A DNA stretch of 64,000 nt from Thermocatellispora tengchongensis (GCF_014202315.1 NZ_JACHGN010000008.1:353342-417341); one strand, 5' to 3'; shown: positions 54,160 through 62,577, counted from the stretch's first letter. Numbers and translations: made by a program. The notes: a model not told the origin generated them from the sequence alone.

Positions 54160-54990
54160 ATGTTCAGCATCGGGGACTTCGCCCGGCTCGGCCAGGTGTC
54201 GGTACGCAGCCTGAGGCACTATGACGCACTCGGGCTGCTGGTTCCGGCCCACGTCGATCCGGCGTCCGGCTATCGGTACTACCGGGCCGCCCAGCTCGCC
54301 CGGCTCAACCGCATCGTGGCGCTGCTGGAGCTCGGCTTCACGCTGCGCCAGGTGGCCGTCATGATCGACGGCGAGCTGGAGCCCGCCGAGCTGGAGGGCA
54401 TGCTCCGGCTGCGCCGTGCCGAGCTGGAGGCCAAGGTGGCGGCGGACCTGGAACGGATCAACCGGGTCGAGGCGCGCATCCGGCTGATCCACCGGGAGGG
54501 CGCCACGCCCTCGGGCGAGATCCGGGTCAAACGCCTGCCCGCGCTGCGCGTGGTGCGGCTCGGCGCCACCGTGGGCGGCTGGGAGCCACGGGAGATCGGC
54601 GAGGTGATCGTCCCGCTGTTCGAGCAGGTCTACCAGCGGCTGGAGCGGGCCGGCCTGCAGCCCGGCCGAGGGCCGATGCTGGCCTGCTACCAGCCGGAGC
54701 CGGACGGCGTCGGCGTACACGCGGCGGTGCCCGCCCCGGGCATCGCCGCGACGCAGGCGGCGGCAGCCGGGCTGGAGGCGGCGGACCTTCCGGAGGTGGA
54801 CGCGGCCACGCTCGTGCACCGAGGCCCGATGGAGCACGCCGGCGCGGCCTGGCAGGAGATCGCGCACTGGCTGGAGGCACACGGCCGGCGTTTCGCCGGC
54901 CCCGCCCGCGAGGTCTACCTGGAATGCCCCGGCGGCGGGGACCGGCAGGTCACCGAGCTGCAGCAACCCATTGTGAAACAGCCCAGATGA
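54160..54990 (+). CDS. MerR-family regulator with GyrI-like effector domain (BmrR type)
   Basis: A 276-residue regulator. MFSIGDFARLGQVSVRSLRH, then YDALGLLVPAHVD and GYRYY make the MerR winged helix; the coiled coil runs to about residue 110. Residues about 120-270 form a GyrI-like small-molecule domain (LRVVRLGATVGG, EVYLECP ending). It activates its own promoter through the 19-bp-spaced dyad just upstream. The following gene encodes a stand-alone GyrI-like protein overlapping by ATGA. Ligands are typically cationic or lipophilic drugs. Confidence 0.93.
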   Translation: MFSIGDFARLGQVSVRSLRHYDALGLLVPAHVDPASGYRYYRAAQLARLNRIVALLELGFTLRQVAVMIDGELEPAELEGMLRLRRAELEAKVAADLERINRVEARIRLIHREGATPSGEIRVKRLPALRVVRLGATVGGWEPREIGEVIVPLFEQVYQRLERAGLQPGRGPMLACYQPEPDGVGVHAAVPAPGIAATQAAAAGLEAADLPEVDAATLVHRGPMEHAGAAWQEIAHWLEAHGRRFAGPAREVYLECPGGGDRQVTELQQPIVKQPR

Positions 54991-55511
54991 CGGACGAGGA
55001 GCCGGAGATGAGCATGGAACCCACCCTGGAGCACCGCGACGTCCGCCACTACGCGGGCATCCCGATCCAGGTCACGCTGCGCGACTGGGGCCGGGCCAAC
55101 GCCCTGGTGCCGGAGCTCTACGAGTGGCTGGCGCGCAACGGCATCGAGCCCCTGGGCGGCCCCGTCTACCGCTACCGCTCGATCGGTGACGAGGCGCGCC
55201 CGTTCGACCTGGAGGTCGGCGTCCCCGTGGCGGCCCCCGTGACCGGAGACGGCCGCGTCGAGGCCGGCACGCTGCCGGCCGGACAGTACGCCGTGATGAT
55301 CCACCACGGCCACCCCGACCAGCTCGGCAAGTCGCATGCCGCGCTTCAGCAGTGGGTGGAGGAACGAGGGCTGGCGCCGGGGAAGACCGGTGAGGGGCCC
55401 GCGGAGGTGTGGACGGCTCGTTACGAGACCTACCTGACCGACCCGGCCGAGCAGCCGGACCTCGCGCAGTGGTCCACCGAAATCGCCTACCTGGTGGACG
55501 AGACGCCGTAA
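54987..55511 (+). CDS. GyrI-like small-molecule-binding protein
   Basis: A 174-residue SOUL/GyrI-type protein, without a DNA-binding domain: VTLRDWGRANALVPELYEWL, RPFDLEVGVPVAAPV, LPAGQYAVMIHHGHPDQLG, EVWTARYETYLTDP. ATG 54987 overlaps the MerR stop; ATG 55008 after GGAGCCGGAG is an alternative. The pairing of a MerR-GyrI sensor with a free GyrI-like domain suggests the second protein binds, sequesters or hydrolyses the same ligand; this is inferred. Confidence 0.85.
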   Translation: MTDEEPEMSMEPTLEHRDVRHYAGIPIQVTLRDWGRANALVPELYEWLARNGIEPLGGPVYRYRSIGDEARPFDLEVGVPVAAPVTGDGRVEAGTLPAGQYAVMIHHGHPDQLGKSHAALQQWVEERGLAPGKTGEGPAEVWTARYETYLTDPAEQPDLAQWSTEIAYLVDETP

Positions 55512-55697
55512 TCGTCACGGCGCGCTCGGCCGGCGGGCGGTGGCGCCCACCCGAGGTGCCACCGCCCCCGTGGCGTGCCTGGACGCCCTCGCCCGGTCCC
55601 GGCCCCGCGCGATGTTCCGCGGGCGGCGGATGCAACCGTCTTCCGAGCGCTAGACTGCCAGCGCAACGGCATTCCCTATCTCCCGGAAGGAGCTGGA

Positions 55698-56648
55698 ATG
55701 GCTGCGAAGGCGGCTCGGCGACCGGCACGGCAGCCGGGGCCGGCGACCACGGGGGCCCGCACGGCCGGGCCGGCCGGCTCGTCCGGTCCGCTGACCAGCG
55801 GCGCGGTCCTGGCCCAGATCCAGGCGGCGGCGCCGTCCCTGGTGCCCAGCGCCCGCCGGGCGATGGAGGTGATCATCGCCGAGCCGGAGGCGGTGATCGG
55901 GTACGCCGCGGCCGACCTGGCCGCACGCGCCAACACCGCCGCGTCCACCGTGGTGCGGGCCTGCCAGCAGGCCGGGTTCAAGGGCTTCCAGGACCTGAAG
56001 CTGGCCCTGGTCCGCGACCTGGCGCTGCGCGGTACCGAGCAACTGGTGTTCTCCAACGAGCTCGACTCCGACTCGCCGCCGGCCAAGGTGCTGCACACCA
56101 TCCTGGGCGCGAGCAGCCGGGCGCTCGCGGACGCGACGACCACGGTCGATCCGGTCGCCTTCGCCGGTGCCCTGGACGCGCTGCACACCCGGCGGCGGGT
56201 GCTGCTCGTGGGCAACGGTCAGTCGTCCGCGCCGGCCCGCGACGCCTCGTACCGGCTGCGCATGCTGGGCCTGTCCACCACGGCCCCGAGCGACGCGATC
56301 GGCCAGCACCTCGCGGCCCGGCAGCTCGACGACCAGGGCGTCTGCCTGACCATCAGCCACACCGGCGCCACCCGCGAGACCCTTCTGGCCGCGGAGACCG
56401 CCAAGGCGCGCGGCGCCTACGTCATCGCGGTTACCAGCTTCCGGGGCTCGCCCCTGGGCGACATCGCCGACGCGCCGCTGGTCGCCGGCAGCCCGCAGCA
56501 GGGCTTCCGGCTGGAGGCGACGGCCAGCCGGCTGGCCCATCTGGCGATCACCGACGCGCTGTTCGTCGGGCTCGCGCTGCGCGATCCGGAACGCTCGACG
56601 GCGTACCTGGACGCGATGGCGGACGTCACCGCCGAGCACTCGCTGTGA
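55698..56648 (+). CDS. RpiR-family regulator (HTH + SIS domain)
   Basis: A 316-residue regulator. The N-terminal HTH_6 domain follows a 30-residue Ala/Pro-rich leader: AMEVIIAEPEAVIGYAAADL, then ANTAASTVVRACQQAGFKGFQ. The SIS sugar-phosphate domain (about 150-300) has VLLVGNGQSS and CLTISHTGATRETL, the phospho-sugar loop. GGAAGGA precedes ATG 55698. It is followed convergently by a ruined gamma-glutamyltransferase gene, which is a frequent neighbour of such regulators; its target may thus be lost. Its stop lies in a 15-bp tandem repeat. The 55512-55697 gap shows no other feature. Confidence 0.92.
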   Translation: MAAKAARRPARQPGPATTGARTAGPAGSSGPLTSGAVLAQIQAAAPSLVPSARRAMEVIIAEPEAVIGYAAADLAARANTAASTVVRACQQAGFKGFQDLKLALVRDLALRGTEQLVFSNELDSDSPPAKVLHTILGASSRALADATTTVDPVAFAGALDALHTRRRVLLVGNGQSSAPARDASYRLRMLGLSTTAPSDAIGQHLAARQLDDQGVCLTISHTGATRETLLAAETAKARGAYVIAVTSFRGSPLGDIADAPLVAGSPQQGFRLEATASRLAHLAITDALFVGLALRDPERSTAYLDAMADVTAEHSL

Positions 56649-56681
56649 CGACACTCGCTGTGACGACACTCGCTATGACGA
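56637..56681 (+). repeat. 15-bp tandem repeat (three copies) spanning the RpiR stop codon
   Basis: CACTCGCTGTGACGA at 56637-56651 and 56652-56666, and CACTCGCTATGACGA at 56667-56681. The stop TGA at 56646-56648 is repeated in frame at 56661-56663. Confidence 0.9.
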
Positions 56682-56691
56682 CGACGGCGGG

Positions 56692-57275
56692 TCACCAGGC
56701 GAGGGCGTAGCCGTCGCGGCGTGGGTCGGCCCCGCCCCACATGGTCGAGGTGCCGGGATCGAACAGGACGCCGTGGGCCCCGCCGACCACCCGGCTCCAC
56801 GCGCCGAGGTCGTGGACCCGGTGCCCGCGGTCGCCGAGCGCGGCCACGGTCGCCGGGCTGAACCGGCTCTCCAGCCCGAGCAGCGTGCCGCGTCCGATGC
56901 GGATGCGGGGCGCCTCGATCGCCTCCTGGATGTCCAGCCCGTGGTCCACCACGTTGACGATCAGTTGCGGGGTGGTCTGCAGGATGCCGTGCGAACCGGG
57001 CGTGCCGACCACCAGGTACGGCTCGCCGTCCCGCCAGACCTGCGAGGGCGCCAGGCACACCTCGGCCCGCTTGCCCGGGCCGATGGCATGTATCCCGCGC
57101 CGGCCGCGCCGCTGCTGCACGGCTCGACCACGCTCAGCGCGGCGGCGACGGCCACGGCCGCGTCGATCGCGTTCCCGCCGTCCCACAGCATCCGCATGCC
57201 CGCCTGGGTGGCCAGGTGGTGGGCGGAGGCGACGACCCCGTTCCGGCCGCCGACCGGGGGCCGGTGCGTGGTCAT
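56692..57275 (-). pseudogene. Gamma-glutamyltransferase pseudogene (internal deletion and frameshift)
   Basis: From ATG 57275 the N terminus is clear: [20 protein letters not shown], then [20 protein letters not shown] and [15 protein letters not shown]. Near 57085-57105 the coding sense switches frame and jumps to the C-terminal part: [36 protein letters not shown] and VVGGAHGVLFDPGTSTMWGG to 56692. A normal enzyme has over 500 residues; about 300 are missing, including the autoprocessing Thr that forms the active site. It therefore cannot make a working Ntn-hydrolase. Confidence 0.88.
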
Positions 57276-57429
57276 CGGGCGGCCATCGACGATGGGCGTC
57301 CCGTCGTCCGACCGGAAGCAGCCGTCGTGGGCACGGTGTCGGCGGACACCGTGCGCCTGGTCGTCGACCTCGCCCGCGTCCACCTCTTCGACAAGGACGG
57401 AGCCCGGATCGACCCCTGACCGCGGCCAC

Positions 57430-58190
57430 CGCCGGTCCAGGCCCGCCGGCGGCCGGGCCAAAGGCGCAATGGGTCCGGCGGCCTGAGACAGGGCGCGCAG
57501 ACGCTCCAGGCGTTCGGGATCGGCCGCCTCCCCGGCCGCCGCGACCGCGAAGCGGAGCGACTCGCGGGCCTCGCCGGGCCGCCCGCCCGCGATGAGCAGC
57601 TCATGGCCTCCTCGCGGCGGCCGACCCCCGCCAGGCGTTGGACAGGTCGTTCGACGCCGCCGAGAGGGTGGTGTCGTCGGCGGAGCCGGAGGGCGAACGG
57701 TACGCCCGCACGAGCCGGTCGGCGAGCGCCACCGCGCTGTCGGCCAGGGCGCGGGGTCATCGCGGGGATGGCCTCGGAGATGTTCACCAGGGTGGCCAGG
57801 CCGAGCCCCGGGTTCGCCGATCAGATCCTCCACCCCCGCGACGAGCGGAGCGGGGTTGTCGGCGCGGGTGGCGGCGTCGGCCTCCACGGGGCCGAGCCGG
57901 TCGGGGCGCCTGGCCACCGCCGACCGCAGCTTGGGGGCGACGTCGGGGGAGTGCACGGCGGTTCGCGCGAGCACCAGTATGGCGCGCAGCGGCGCGCCGG
58001 CGTGGGCCAGCTCGGCGGCGGCGCCGTGGCTCCAGTAGCCCTGTTAGCGGCCGAGCAGGATGTCCTCGGTGGTGTCGCCCGGCCGCACGCCGACCTCCGC
58101 CGGGCCGGCCTGCGGCAAGCCCGCGAGCGCCGTCATGTGCAGGGCGAGCACGCCGTCGTACCGGTCGTGCTCCGGGCCGGTCGGCCGCCG
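57430..58190 (-). pseudogene. Decayed TPR-like protein gene
   Basis: Fragments of one alpha-helical repeat protein occur in several minus-strand frames: ALAGLPQAGPAEVG, an in-frame TAA near 58044-58046, [70 protein letters not shown] with [10 protein letters not shown], and a piece reading [10 protein letters not shown]. The last pieces are close to the SLNNLSxRLAxVGRREEAL repeats of actinobacterial TPR regulators. At least one stop and several frameshifts separate them. Function lost; exact original family uncertain. The stretch 57276-57429 holds the remaining upstream sequence of the transferase relic. Confidence 0.6.
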
Positions 58191-58217
58191 ATCGGATACG
58201 GCAGCCGTAGATCGTTG

Positions 58218-58269
58218 TGATTGTCGCGTGACACCGAAGGCTGGGCGCGGGCCATCGAACCTTGGTCGG
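58218..58269 (+). repeat. 52-bp inverted repeat, left copy (IS end remnant)
   Basis: This stretch is about 80% identical to the reverse complement of 58809-58860; shared cores are CGTGACACC and GCCATCGAA. With its partner it brackets the RidA gene. The right copy directly adjoins transposase-derived sequence, so both are probably insertion-sequence ends. Confidence 0.75.
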
Positions 58270-58362
58270 TTTCAGGTCCACCGGTGCCGCCGATGTCCGA
58301 GTCATGTCGTGCGAGGCGAAAACACGGTGCGGAGCAGCCTGCCACCCGGCAGACTCGGTGAC

Positions 58363-58773
58363 ATGACCATGAAGATCAGCCGTTTCAACCCTGACCAACT
58401 TCACGAGACCCCCGGCTATCACCACGTCACCGTCGTGACGCCCGGCCGGATGGCGTTCCTGGCCGGCCAGTGCCCGCTCGACCGTACCGGCGCCTTGGTC
58501 GGCCCCGATGATCTCGACGCACAGATCGATCAGGTCGCGGCGAACGCCTTGACCGCCCTGACGGCGATCGGCGCCCAACCGAAGCACGTCGTCCGTTCCG
58601 TGATTTATGTCGTCAGTCAGAACAGGGAGGAATTGGCCCACGCGTGGCGCCGCCTCAACGACTCGGTCATCGGTCCGGCGTTCACTACTGCCAGCACCCT
58701 CTTGGGCGTCGCACAGTTGGGTTTCAGCGGGCAACTCGTCGAGGTGGATCTCACGGCAGCTCTTCCCGACTAG
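58363..58773 (+). CDS. RidA/YjgF family protein
   Basis: A 136-residue RidA-like protein: FLAGQCPLDRTGALVG, DDLDAQIDQVAANALTALTA, VVRSVIYVVSQNREEL, ASTLLGVAQLGFSGQLVEVD. RidA proteins deaminate reactive enamines, but this branch lacks the canonical C-terminal R-x-x-x-E catalytic arginine pattern, reading TLLGVAQLGFSGQLVEVD where RidA has a PARxxVxVxxLPxxxxVEIE-type block; so it may be a non-deaminating YjgF paralogue. It lies between inverted 52-bp repeats. ATG 58363 has only a weak ribosome site. Confidence 0.85.
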   Translation: MTMKISRFNPDQLHETPGYHHVTVVTPGRMAFLAGQCPLDRTGALVGPDDLDAQIDQVAANALTALTAIGAQPKHVVRSVIYVVSQNREELAHAWRRLNDSVIGPAFTTASTLLGVAQLGFSGQLVEVDLTAALPD

Positions 58774-58808
58774 ACCAAAGAACCGAGAAGCCGTACTGGG
58801 TGAGGAGG

Positions 58809-58860
58809 CCGATCAAAATTCGATGGCACGCGCTCCACCTTGGGTGTCACGGGACAGTGA
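58809..58860 (-). repeat. 52-bp inverted repeat, right copy (IS end remnant)
   Basis: Reverse complement of 58218-58269 at about 80% identity. It begins immediately downstream (on the minus strand) of transposase-derived sequence at 58870-59288. Confidence 0.75.
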
Positions 58861-58869
58861 TCATGGAGT

Positions 58870-59288
58870 TGTCTCGGCGTAGGCGTGCCACCGCTGGTGG
58901 CGGAGGCGGGCGCGGTATCGGTGCCGTCGCCGCCGGATGGACCAGGTCAGGCGATGTGCCCGAGGGCGCCGCTGTGGTGGCGGGCGGCTCCGGCCGCCTC
59001 GGTGGAGGACTTGGCGTCGGCGGTCTCGTCGATGATCAGCACGGTATGGCCGGGATCGCCGTCGTCCAGGTGCTCGATCGCCCAGCGGGCGGCTTGGGCT
59101 GTGACCTGTTGCTCGTCCCAGGAGGCTCGGGCCGGGAAGTGCTGCGGCCGGTCGGGCGTGGAGTGTCCTGCGGCCTCGGCCAGTGTCCAGCAGTTCTGGT
59201 CTTCCAGCTCCATCAGCGGCCCTGTCGGCATCTGCCCGCAGGTGCCGGCTTCGTACGGCCGCAGCCGTCGCCATCGAACCGGGCCCAT
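58870..59288 (-). mobile_element. IS701-like transposase remnant
   Basis: A minus-strand frame from 59288 to 58947 reads ELEDQNCWTLAEAAGHSTPD, FPARASWDEQQVTAQAARW and HTVLIIDETADAKSSTEAAG, the N-terminal half of IS701/IS4-type DDE transposases, where LVIDETGDxKKGxxxVG carries the first catalytic Asp. The frame then breaks. A short piece HQRWHAYAETTP in another frame (about 58905-58870) looks like the C terminus, so the centre with the other catalytic residues is deleted. Not functional. Confidence 0.78.
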
Positions 59289-59350
59289 ATTTCGGCCACC
59301 CGCTCGCCCTGAACGCTCTGCGGCATGGCGATTCCCTCCCCGGCGCCGGG

Positions 59351-59671
59351 CTATTGTTCCGGAATATCATCCTCGCCGCCACTGATCGGCGGATTTCCCG
59401 GGAGCCGGAGGGGCGGATTGATTTTGTGGGTGGACTGCCGCGCCGATCCGCCCTTCCCTCGCAGGGAAACCACCCAGGACTTGAACCCGCCCTCGCCGCC
59501 CCGCTCATGGCGCACGTCCACTGCGAGTTCGAGATCGATCTTCTCCACCTCGAAACGTCCGCGAGCTCGCTGCGATGGGGCGAATACCGCCCCGGGAATG
59601 CGGCTGAGTAGATCTTCGGCCTGGAACCGGCTTCGAAGCCGCGGGCGTACGGTTGAGGCGCGCCGCGCCAC
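59351..59671 (-). CDS. Possible trypsin-co-occurring domain (trypco2)-like protein
   Basis: A 106-residue frame with GTG start at 59671. Residues about 37-95 (GRFEVEKIDLELAVDVRHER, FKSWVVSLRGKG, STHKINPPLRLP) follow the strand pattern of trypco2 domains, whose consensus I remember as FELGPVELELTVxVTRE, KVRFWVVxxG and TxRIxLxLxP. Trypco proteins accompany trypsin-like proteases in predicted conflict systems. The N-terminal 35 residues are arginine-rich and unlike the family, and no protease is adjacent, so this may be a stranded fragment beside the IS remnant. Confidence 0.5.
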   Translation of the reverse strand: MARRASTVRPRLRSRFQAEDLLSRIPGAVFAPSQRARGRFEVEKIDLELAVDVRHERGGEGGFKSWVVSLRGKGGSARQSTHKINPPLRLPGNPPISGGEDDIPEQ

Positions 59672-59717
59672 GGAATGATGGTCGGCGAGATCGCCTGCCT
59701 GCCGACGGGAGCCACGG

Positions 59718-60587
59718 ATGCGGATCGGTGTCGTCTTGCCCCAGACCGAGCTCGGTGCCGACGTGGGCGCGGTGCGCGCCTACGGGCAGGGAGTCGAAGA
59801 CCTCGGCTTCCGGCACGTGATGGTCTACGACCACGTCGTCGGCGCCGACCCGGCCGTGCACCAGGGCTGGCGCGGGCCCTACGACGTGGACTCCACCTTC
59901 CACGAGCCGATGGTCCTGTTCGGCTACCTCGCCGCGCTGACCTCGCTGGAACTCGTCACCTCCATCATCATCCTGCCGCAGCGGCAGACCGTCCTGGCGG
60001 CCAAGCAGGCGGCGGAGATCGACCTGCTCACCGGCGGCCGGTTCCGGATGGGCGTGGGCCTGGGCTGGAACCAGGTCGAGTACGAAGCCCTCGGCGAGGA
60101 CTTCACCACCAGGGGCAGGCGGATCGAGGAGCAGGTCGGGCTGATGCGCCGGCTGTGGACCGAGCGGTCCCTCACCTTCGAGGGCGCCTTCGACCGCGTG
60201 ACCGGCGCCGGGCTGGCGCCCCTGCCCGTCCGGCGCCCGATTCCGGTCTGGTTCGGCGCGCAGTCGCCGGCGGCGTACCGGCGCGCCGGGCGGCTGGCCG
60301 ACGGCTGGTTCCCGCAGATGAGCCCGGGGCCCGAACTGGACAAGGCCAAGGCGATCGTCCAGGACGCCGCCGCAAGTGCGGGCCGCGACCCCGCCACGCT
60401 CGGCATGGAGGGCCGCGTCCACTGGACCGGCGACGAGGAGGAACTGGACGCCCTGGCCCGCCGCTGGCGGGAGGCCGGCGCCACCCACATCGCCGTCAAC
60501 ACCATGCAGGCCGGGCACCGCACCGTCGATGACCACCTGACCGCCCTGGAGAGGGCCGCCGAAATACTCCAGCCCCAGAAAGCCTGA
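59718..60587 (+). CDS. LLM-class F420-dependent oxidoreductase
   Basis: A 289-residue luciferase-like TIM-barrel enzyme: MRIGVVLPQTELG, FRHVMVYDHVVGAD, TSIIILPQRQTVLAAKQAAE, LTGGRFRMGVGLGWNQVEYE, and PVWFGAQSPAAYRRAGRLADGW (split here by a few residues in the family alignment). This is the TIGR03619-type branch typical of actinomycetes and usually F420-dependent. It stands alone, convergent with the GntR gene 29 bp away. Substrate unknown. Confidence 0.92.
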   Translation: MRIGVVLPQTELGADVGAVRAYGQGVEDLGFRHVMVYDHVVGADPAVHQGWRGPYDVDSTFHEPMVLFGYLAALTSLELVTSIIILPQRQTVLAAKQAAEIDLLTGGRFRMGVGLGWNQVEYEALGEDFTTRGRRIEEQVGLMRRLWTERSLTFEGAFDRVTGAGLAPLPVRRPIPVWFGAQSPAAYRRAGRLADGWFPQMSPGPELDKAKAIVQDAAASAGRDPATLGMEGRVHWTGDEEELDALARRWREAGATHIAVNTMQAGHRTVDDHLTALERAAEILQPQKA

Positions 60588-60616
60588 CCACCGCCCCCCT
60601 CTCGTTCCCGGCCCGA

Positions 60617-61312
60617 TCACGTTCCTTTTCTCTGTTCGTCGTGGGAGCGGGAGGTCAGGACGGCGGCGGTCAGGGTCAGGTGCCTGGCCAGTACCTCGGC
60701 GGCGGTGTCGGCGTCGCGGGTCAGGGCCGTCTCCTCCAGGAGGCGGTGTTCGGCGATGCCGTCGCGGTCGGGTGTGCGGAGGGCCGCCCAGCGGCGGGCC
60801 AGTTCACTGGCCGTCCACAGTCTGTCGAAGGTGTCCATCAGCACGGGGTTGCCGCATCCCTCCAGCAGGGTCCGGTGGAAGACGCGGTGGGCTTCGGACC
60901 ACGCGCTGCTGTAGTGCTCGCCCTCCTCCGGCACGTACGGTGGCGTGCGGACCAGCCGGTGGTGGGCGGCGCGCACCCGTGCCTCCCAGTCGACGTCGCC
61001 GCGCTCGATCGCCAGGCGCAGCATGGCCGGCTCGACCGTACGGCGTGCCTCCGCGATCTCCTGCCAGCGTTGGTCGGAGAAGTCCGGGACCGCGAAGCCG
61101 CGGTTGGGGAGCCGCACCGCGATGCCCTCGCCGACCAGTCGTACCAGGGCCTCGCGGACGACCGCCAGGCTGACCTGGTGCTGCTGGGAAAGCTCGTGCG
61201 GCTTGAGCGCTGCACTCGGGGCGTACTCGCCCCTCATGATCGCCTCCCGGAGCCGGGCGTGAACACGCTCGGAGAGCATCTGCTTCGTCGATGTGTCGGC
61301 CGTCTGCGTCAT
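60617..61312 (-). CDS. GntR-family regulator, FadR subfamily (FCD domain)
   Basis: A 231-residue regulator. Winged helix: VHARLREAIMRGEYAPSAAL, then LSQQHQVSLAVVREALVRL. FCD effector domain: EIAEARRTVEPAMLRLA, HRVFHRTLLEGCGNPVL, and EHRLLEETALTRDADTAAEV, where Asp/His ligands bind metal and an organic acid. ATG 61312 with GAGGG upstream is preferred to 61339. The palindrome ATAATCGATTAT upstream is a probable self-operator shared with the divergent PEBP gene. Confidence 0.92.
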   Translation of the reverse strand: MTQTADTSTKQMLSERVHARLREAIMRGEYAPSAALKPHELSQQHQVSLAVVREALVRLVGEGIAVRLPNRGFAVPDFSDQRWQEIAEARRTVEPAMLRLAIERGDVDWEARVRAAHHRLVRTPPYVPEEGEHYSSAWSEAHRVFHRTLLEGCGNPVLMDTFDRLWTASELARRWAALRTPDRDGIAEHRLLEETALTRDADTAAEVLARHLTLTAAVLTSRSHDEQRKGT

Positions 61313-61337
61313 GCCCTCAGCATAGACGACTGACGAC

Positions 61338-61349
61338 ATAATCGATTAT
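61338..61349. promoter_or_regulatory. GntR-type operator candidate
   Basis: ATAATCGATTAT is a perfect 12-bp palindrome in an AT-rich patch between the divergent GntR gene and the PEBP gene, 26 bp from the GntR start. Confidence 0.6.
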
Positions 61350-61437
61350 CCGTGTTATCGTCGATGATGTCGCCCGCGAGGAGCAGTGCCGCGGGCGGCA
61401 CGTTCACCGATCCACCGACTGCGACAAGGACGATGCG

Positions 61438-61971
61438 TTGAGCAGCAACGACCCCTTTGCCCGCCTCCCCCAGGTGCCCTCCTTCACCGTCACCAGCAAG
61501 ACGCTGACCGACGGCGCTCCCTGGCCGGCCGAGCACATGTCCAGCGGCCTCCCGGGCGGCAAGGACATCTCCCCCCATCTGTCATGGAGCGGCGCCCCCG
61601 AGGGCACGAAGAGCTACGCCGTGACGGTGTACGACCCGGACGCGCCGACCGGCTCCGGGTTCTGGCACTGGGCCGTGGCCGACATCCCCGCCACCGTCAC
61701 CGAGCTGCCCGAGGGCGCGGGCGACGAGACCGGCTCCGGCCTTCCCGAGGGCGCCTACCAACTGCCCAACGACGCCCGCATGGCGCGCTTCATCGGAGCG
61801 GCCCCGCCGGCAGGGCACGGCCCGCACCGCTACTTCATCGTGGTGCACGCCCTCGACGTCGAGACCATCGGCGTCCCGGCCGAGGCCACCCCGGCCTACC
61901 TCGGCTTCACCATCTCCGGCCACATCCTCGGCCGCGCGGTCCTGACCGCCACCGCCGAGACCCCCGCCTGA
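61438..61971 (+). CDS. YbhB/YbcL family protein (PEBP / Raf kinase inhibitor-like)
   Basis: A 177-residue PEBP-fold protein: ISPHLSWSGAPEGTKSYAV, VYDPDAPTGSGFWHWAV (DPDAP ligand motif), and GPHRYFIVVHALD (the GxHRY/F motif). The start is TTG 61438, 7 bp after AAGGA; no better start is in frame. Bacterial members bind small anions or phospholipid-like ligands; role unknown. It is divergent from the FadR-type regulator and followed by a strong terminator. Confidence 0.92.
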   Translation: MSSNDPFARLPQVPSFTVTSKTLTDGAPWPAEHMSSGLPGGKDISPHLSWSGAPEGTKSYAVTVYDPDAPTGSGFWHWAVADIPATVTELPEGAGDETGSGLPEGAYQLPNDARMARFIGAAPPAGHGPHRYFIVVHALDVETIGVPAEATPAYLGFTISGHILGRAVLTATAETPA

Positions 61972-61982
61972 CCGCCGAAGCC

Positions 61983-62029
61983 GGGAACGGCTGCAGGAGG
62001 CGACGCGGTTCGCGCCTGCAGCCGTTCCC
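61983..62029 (+). terminator. 15-bp perfect stem terminator
   Basis: GGGAACGGCTGCAGG (61983-61997) pairs with CCTGCAGCCGTTCCC (62015-62029) around a 17-base loop, 11 bases after the PEBP stop, followed by a C/T-rich stretch. Confidence 0.92.
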
Positions 62030-62577
62030 CCTTCTCCCGAACGGTGACCATCACCTGCACCACGGAACGCGGGCCGGGTCCGGTGGCGACTACTCAGGGC
62101 GCCGTTCGCGCGCCACGCGTGCGGGCCTCCCGCCTACCGCCTCTTACCGCCACCGGTTCGGTCGCAACGACCTCGGGCGCCCCGGAGCACCTGCTGTCGG
62201 GATCTTCCGATCCTCGCACAGCGGCCCGGCTCGCCGGGCGCCCCTCGATGGCGTCCCCGGCCGGGACGGAGCCTCCGTGAGCCCCTTCCCTCTCCATGAA
62301 GCGAAGGGCTCGCGGTAGGTGTAAGCGCCGGAGCGCTCAGTAATCGGCCGTACGGGGATTAACGTTTCGGACCCCGTATAAACGGCGATGCGCCGGCGAA
62401 TTGTAACCCGGTATTTCCGCCGGATAAGGCGCATACGCGCCGGCCTGGAATATGGTCTTGACAGCATGATGCCGCCATCGTTAGCTGGATGCGTGCGATC
62501 GACCGTCGTCGTGCTTTCATTCAATGGTGCGTACGCGCAGCCGGGGCGTGCGGTCATGAAACGGTTATGGTGAGATT
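62030..62577. other. Non-coding interval with AT-rich part and promoter
   Basis: No gene supported in 548 bp. From about 62330 the base composition turns AT-rich. TTGACA (62458-62463), 17-bp spacer, TTAGCT (62481-62486) is a good candidate promoter for the ATP-grasp gene at 62578. ACCCCGTATAA (62371-62381) also occurs in the leader of the EACC1 gene (44479-44489); TACGGGG (62351-62357) can pair with CCCCGTA (62372-62378). Confidence 0.6.

Noticed and set aside
62030-62577. Short frames in the 62 kb gap as RiPP precursor genes
   Set aside because: None has a ribosome site plus a plausible leader-core layout; composition changes and the promoter at 62458 suggest regulatory DNA.
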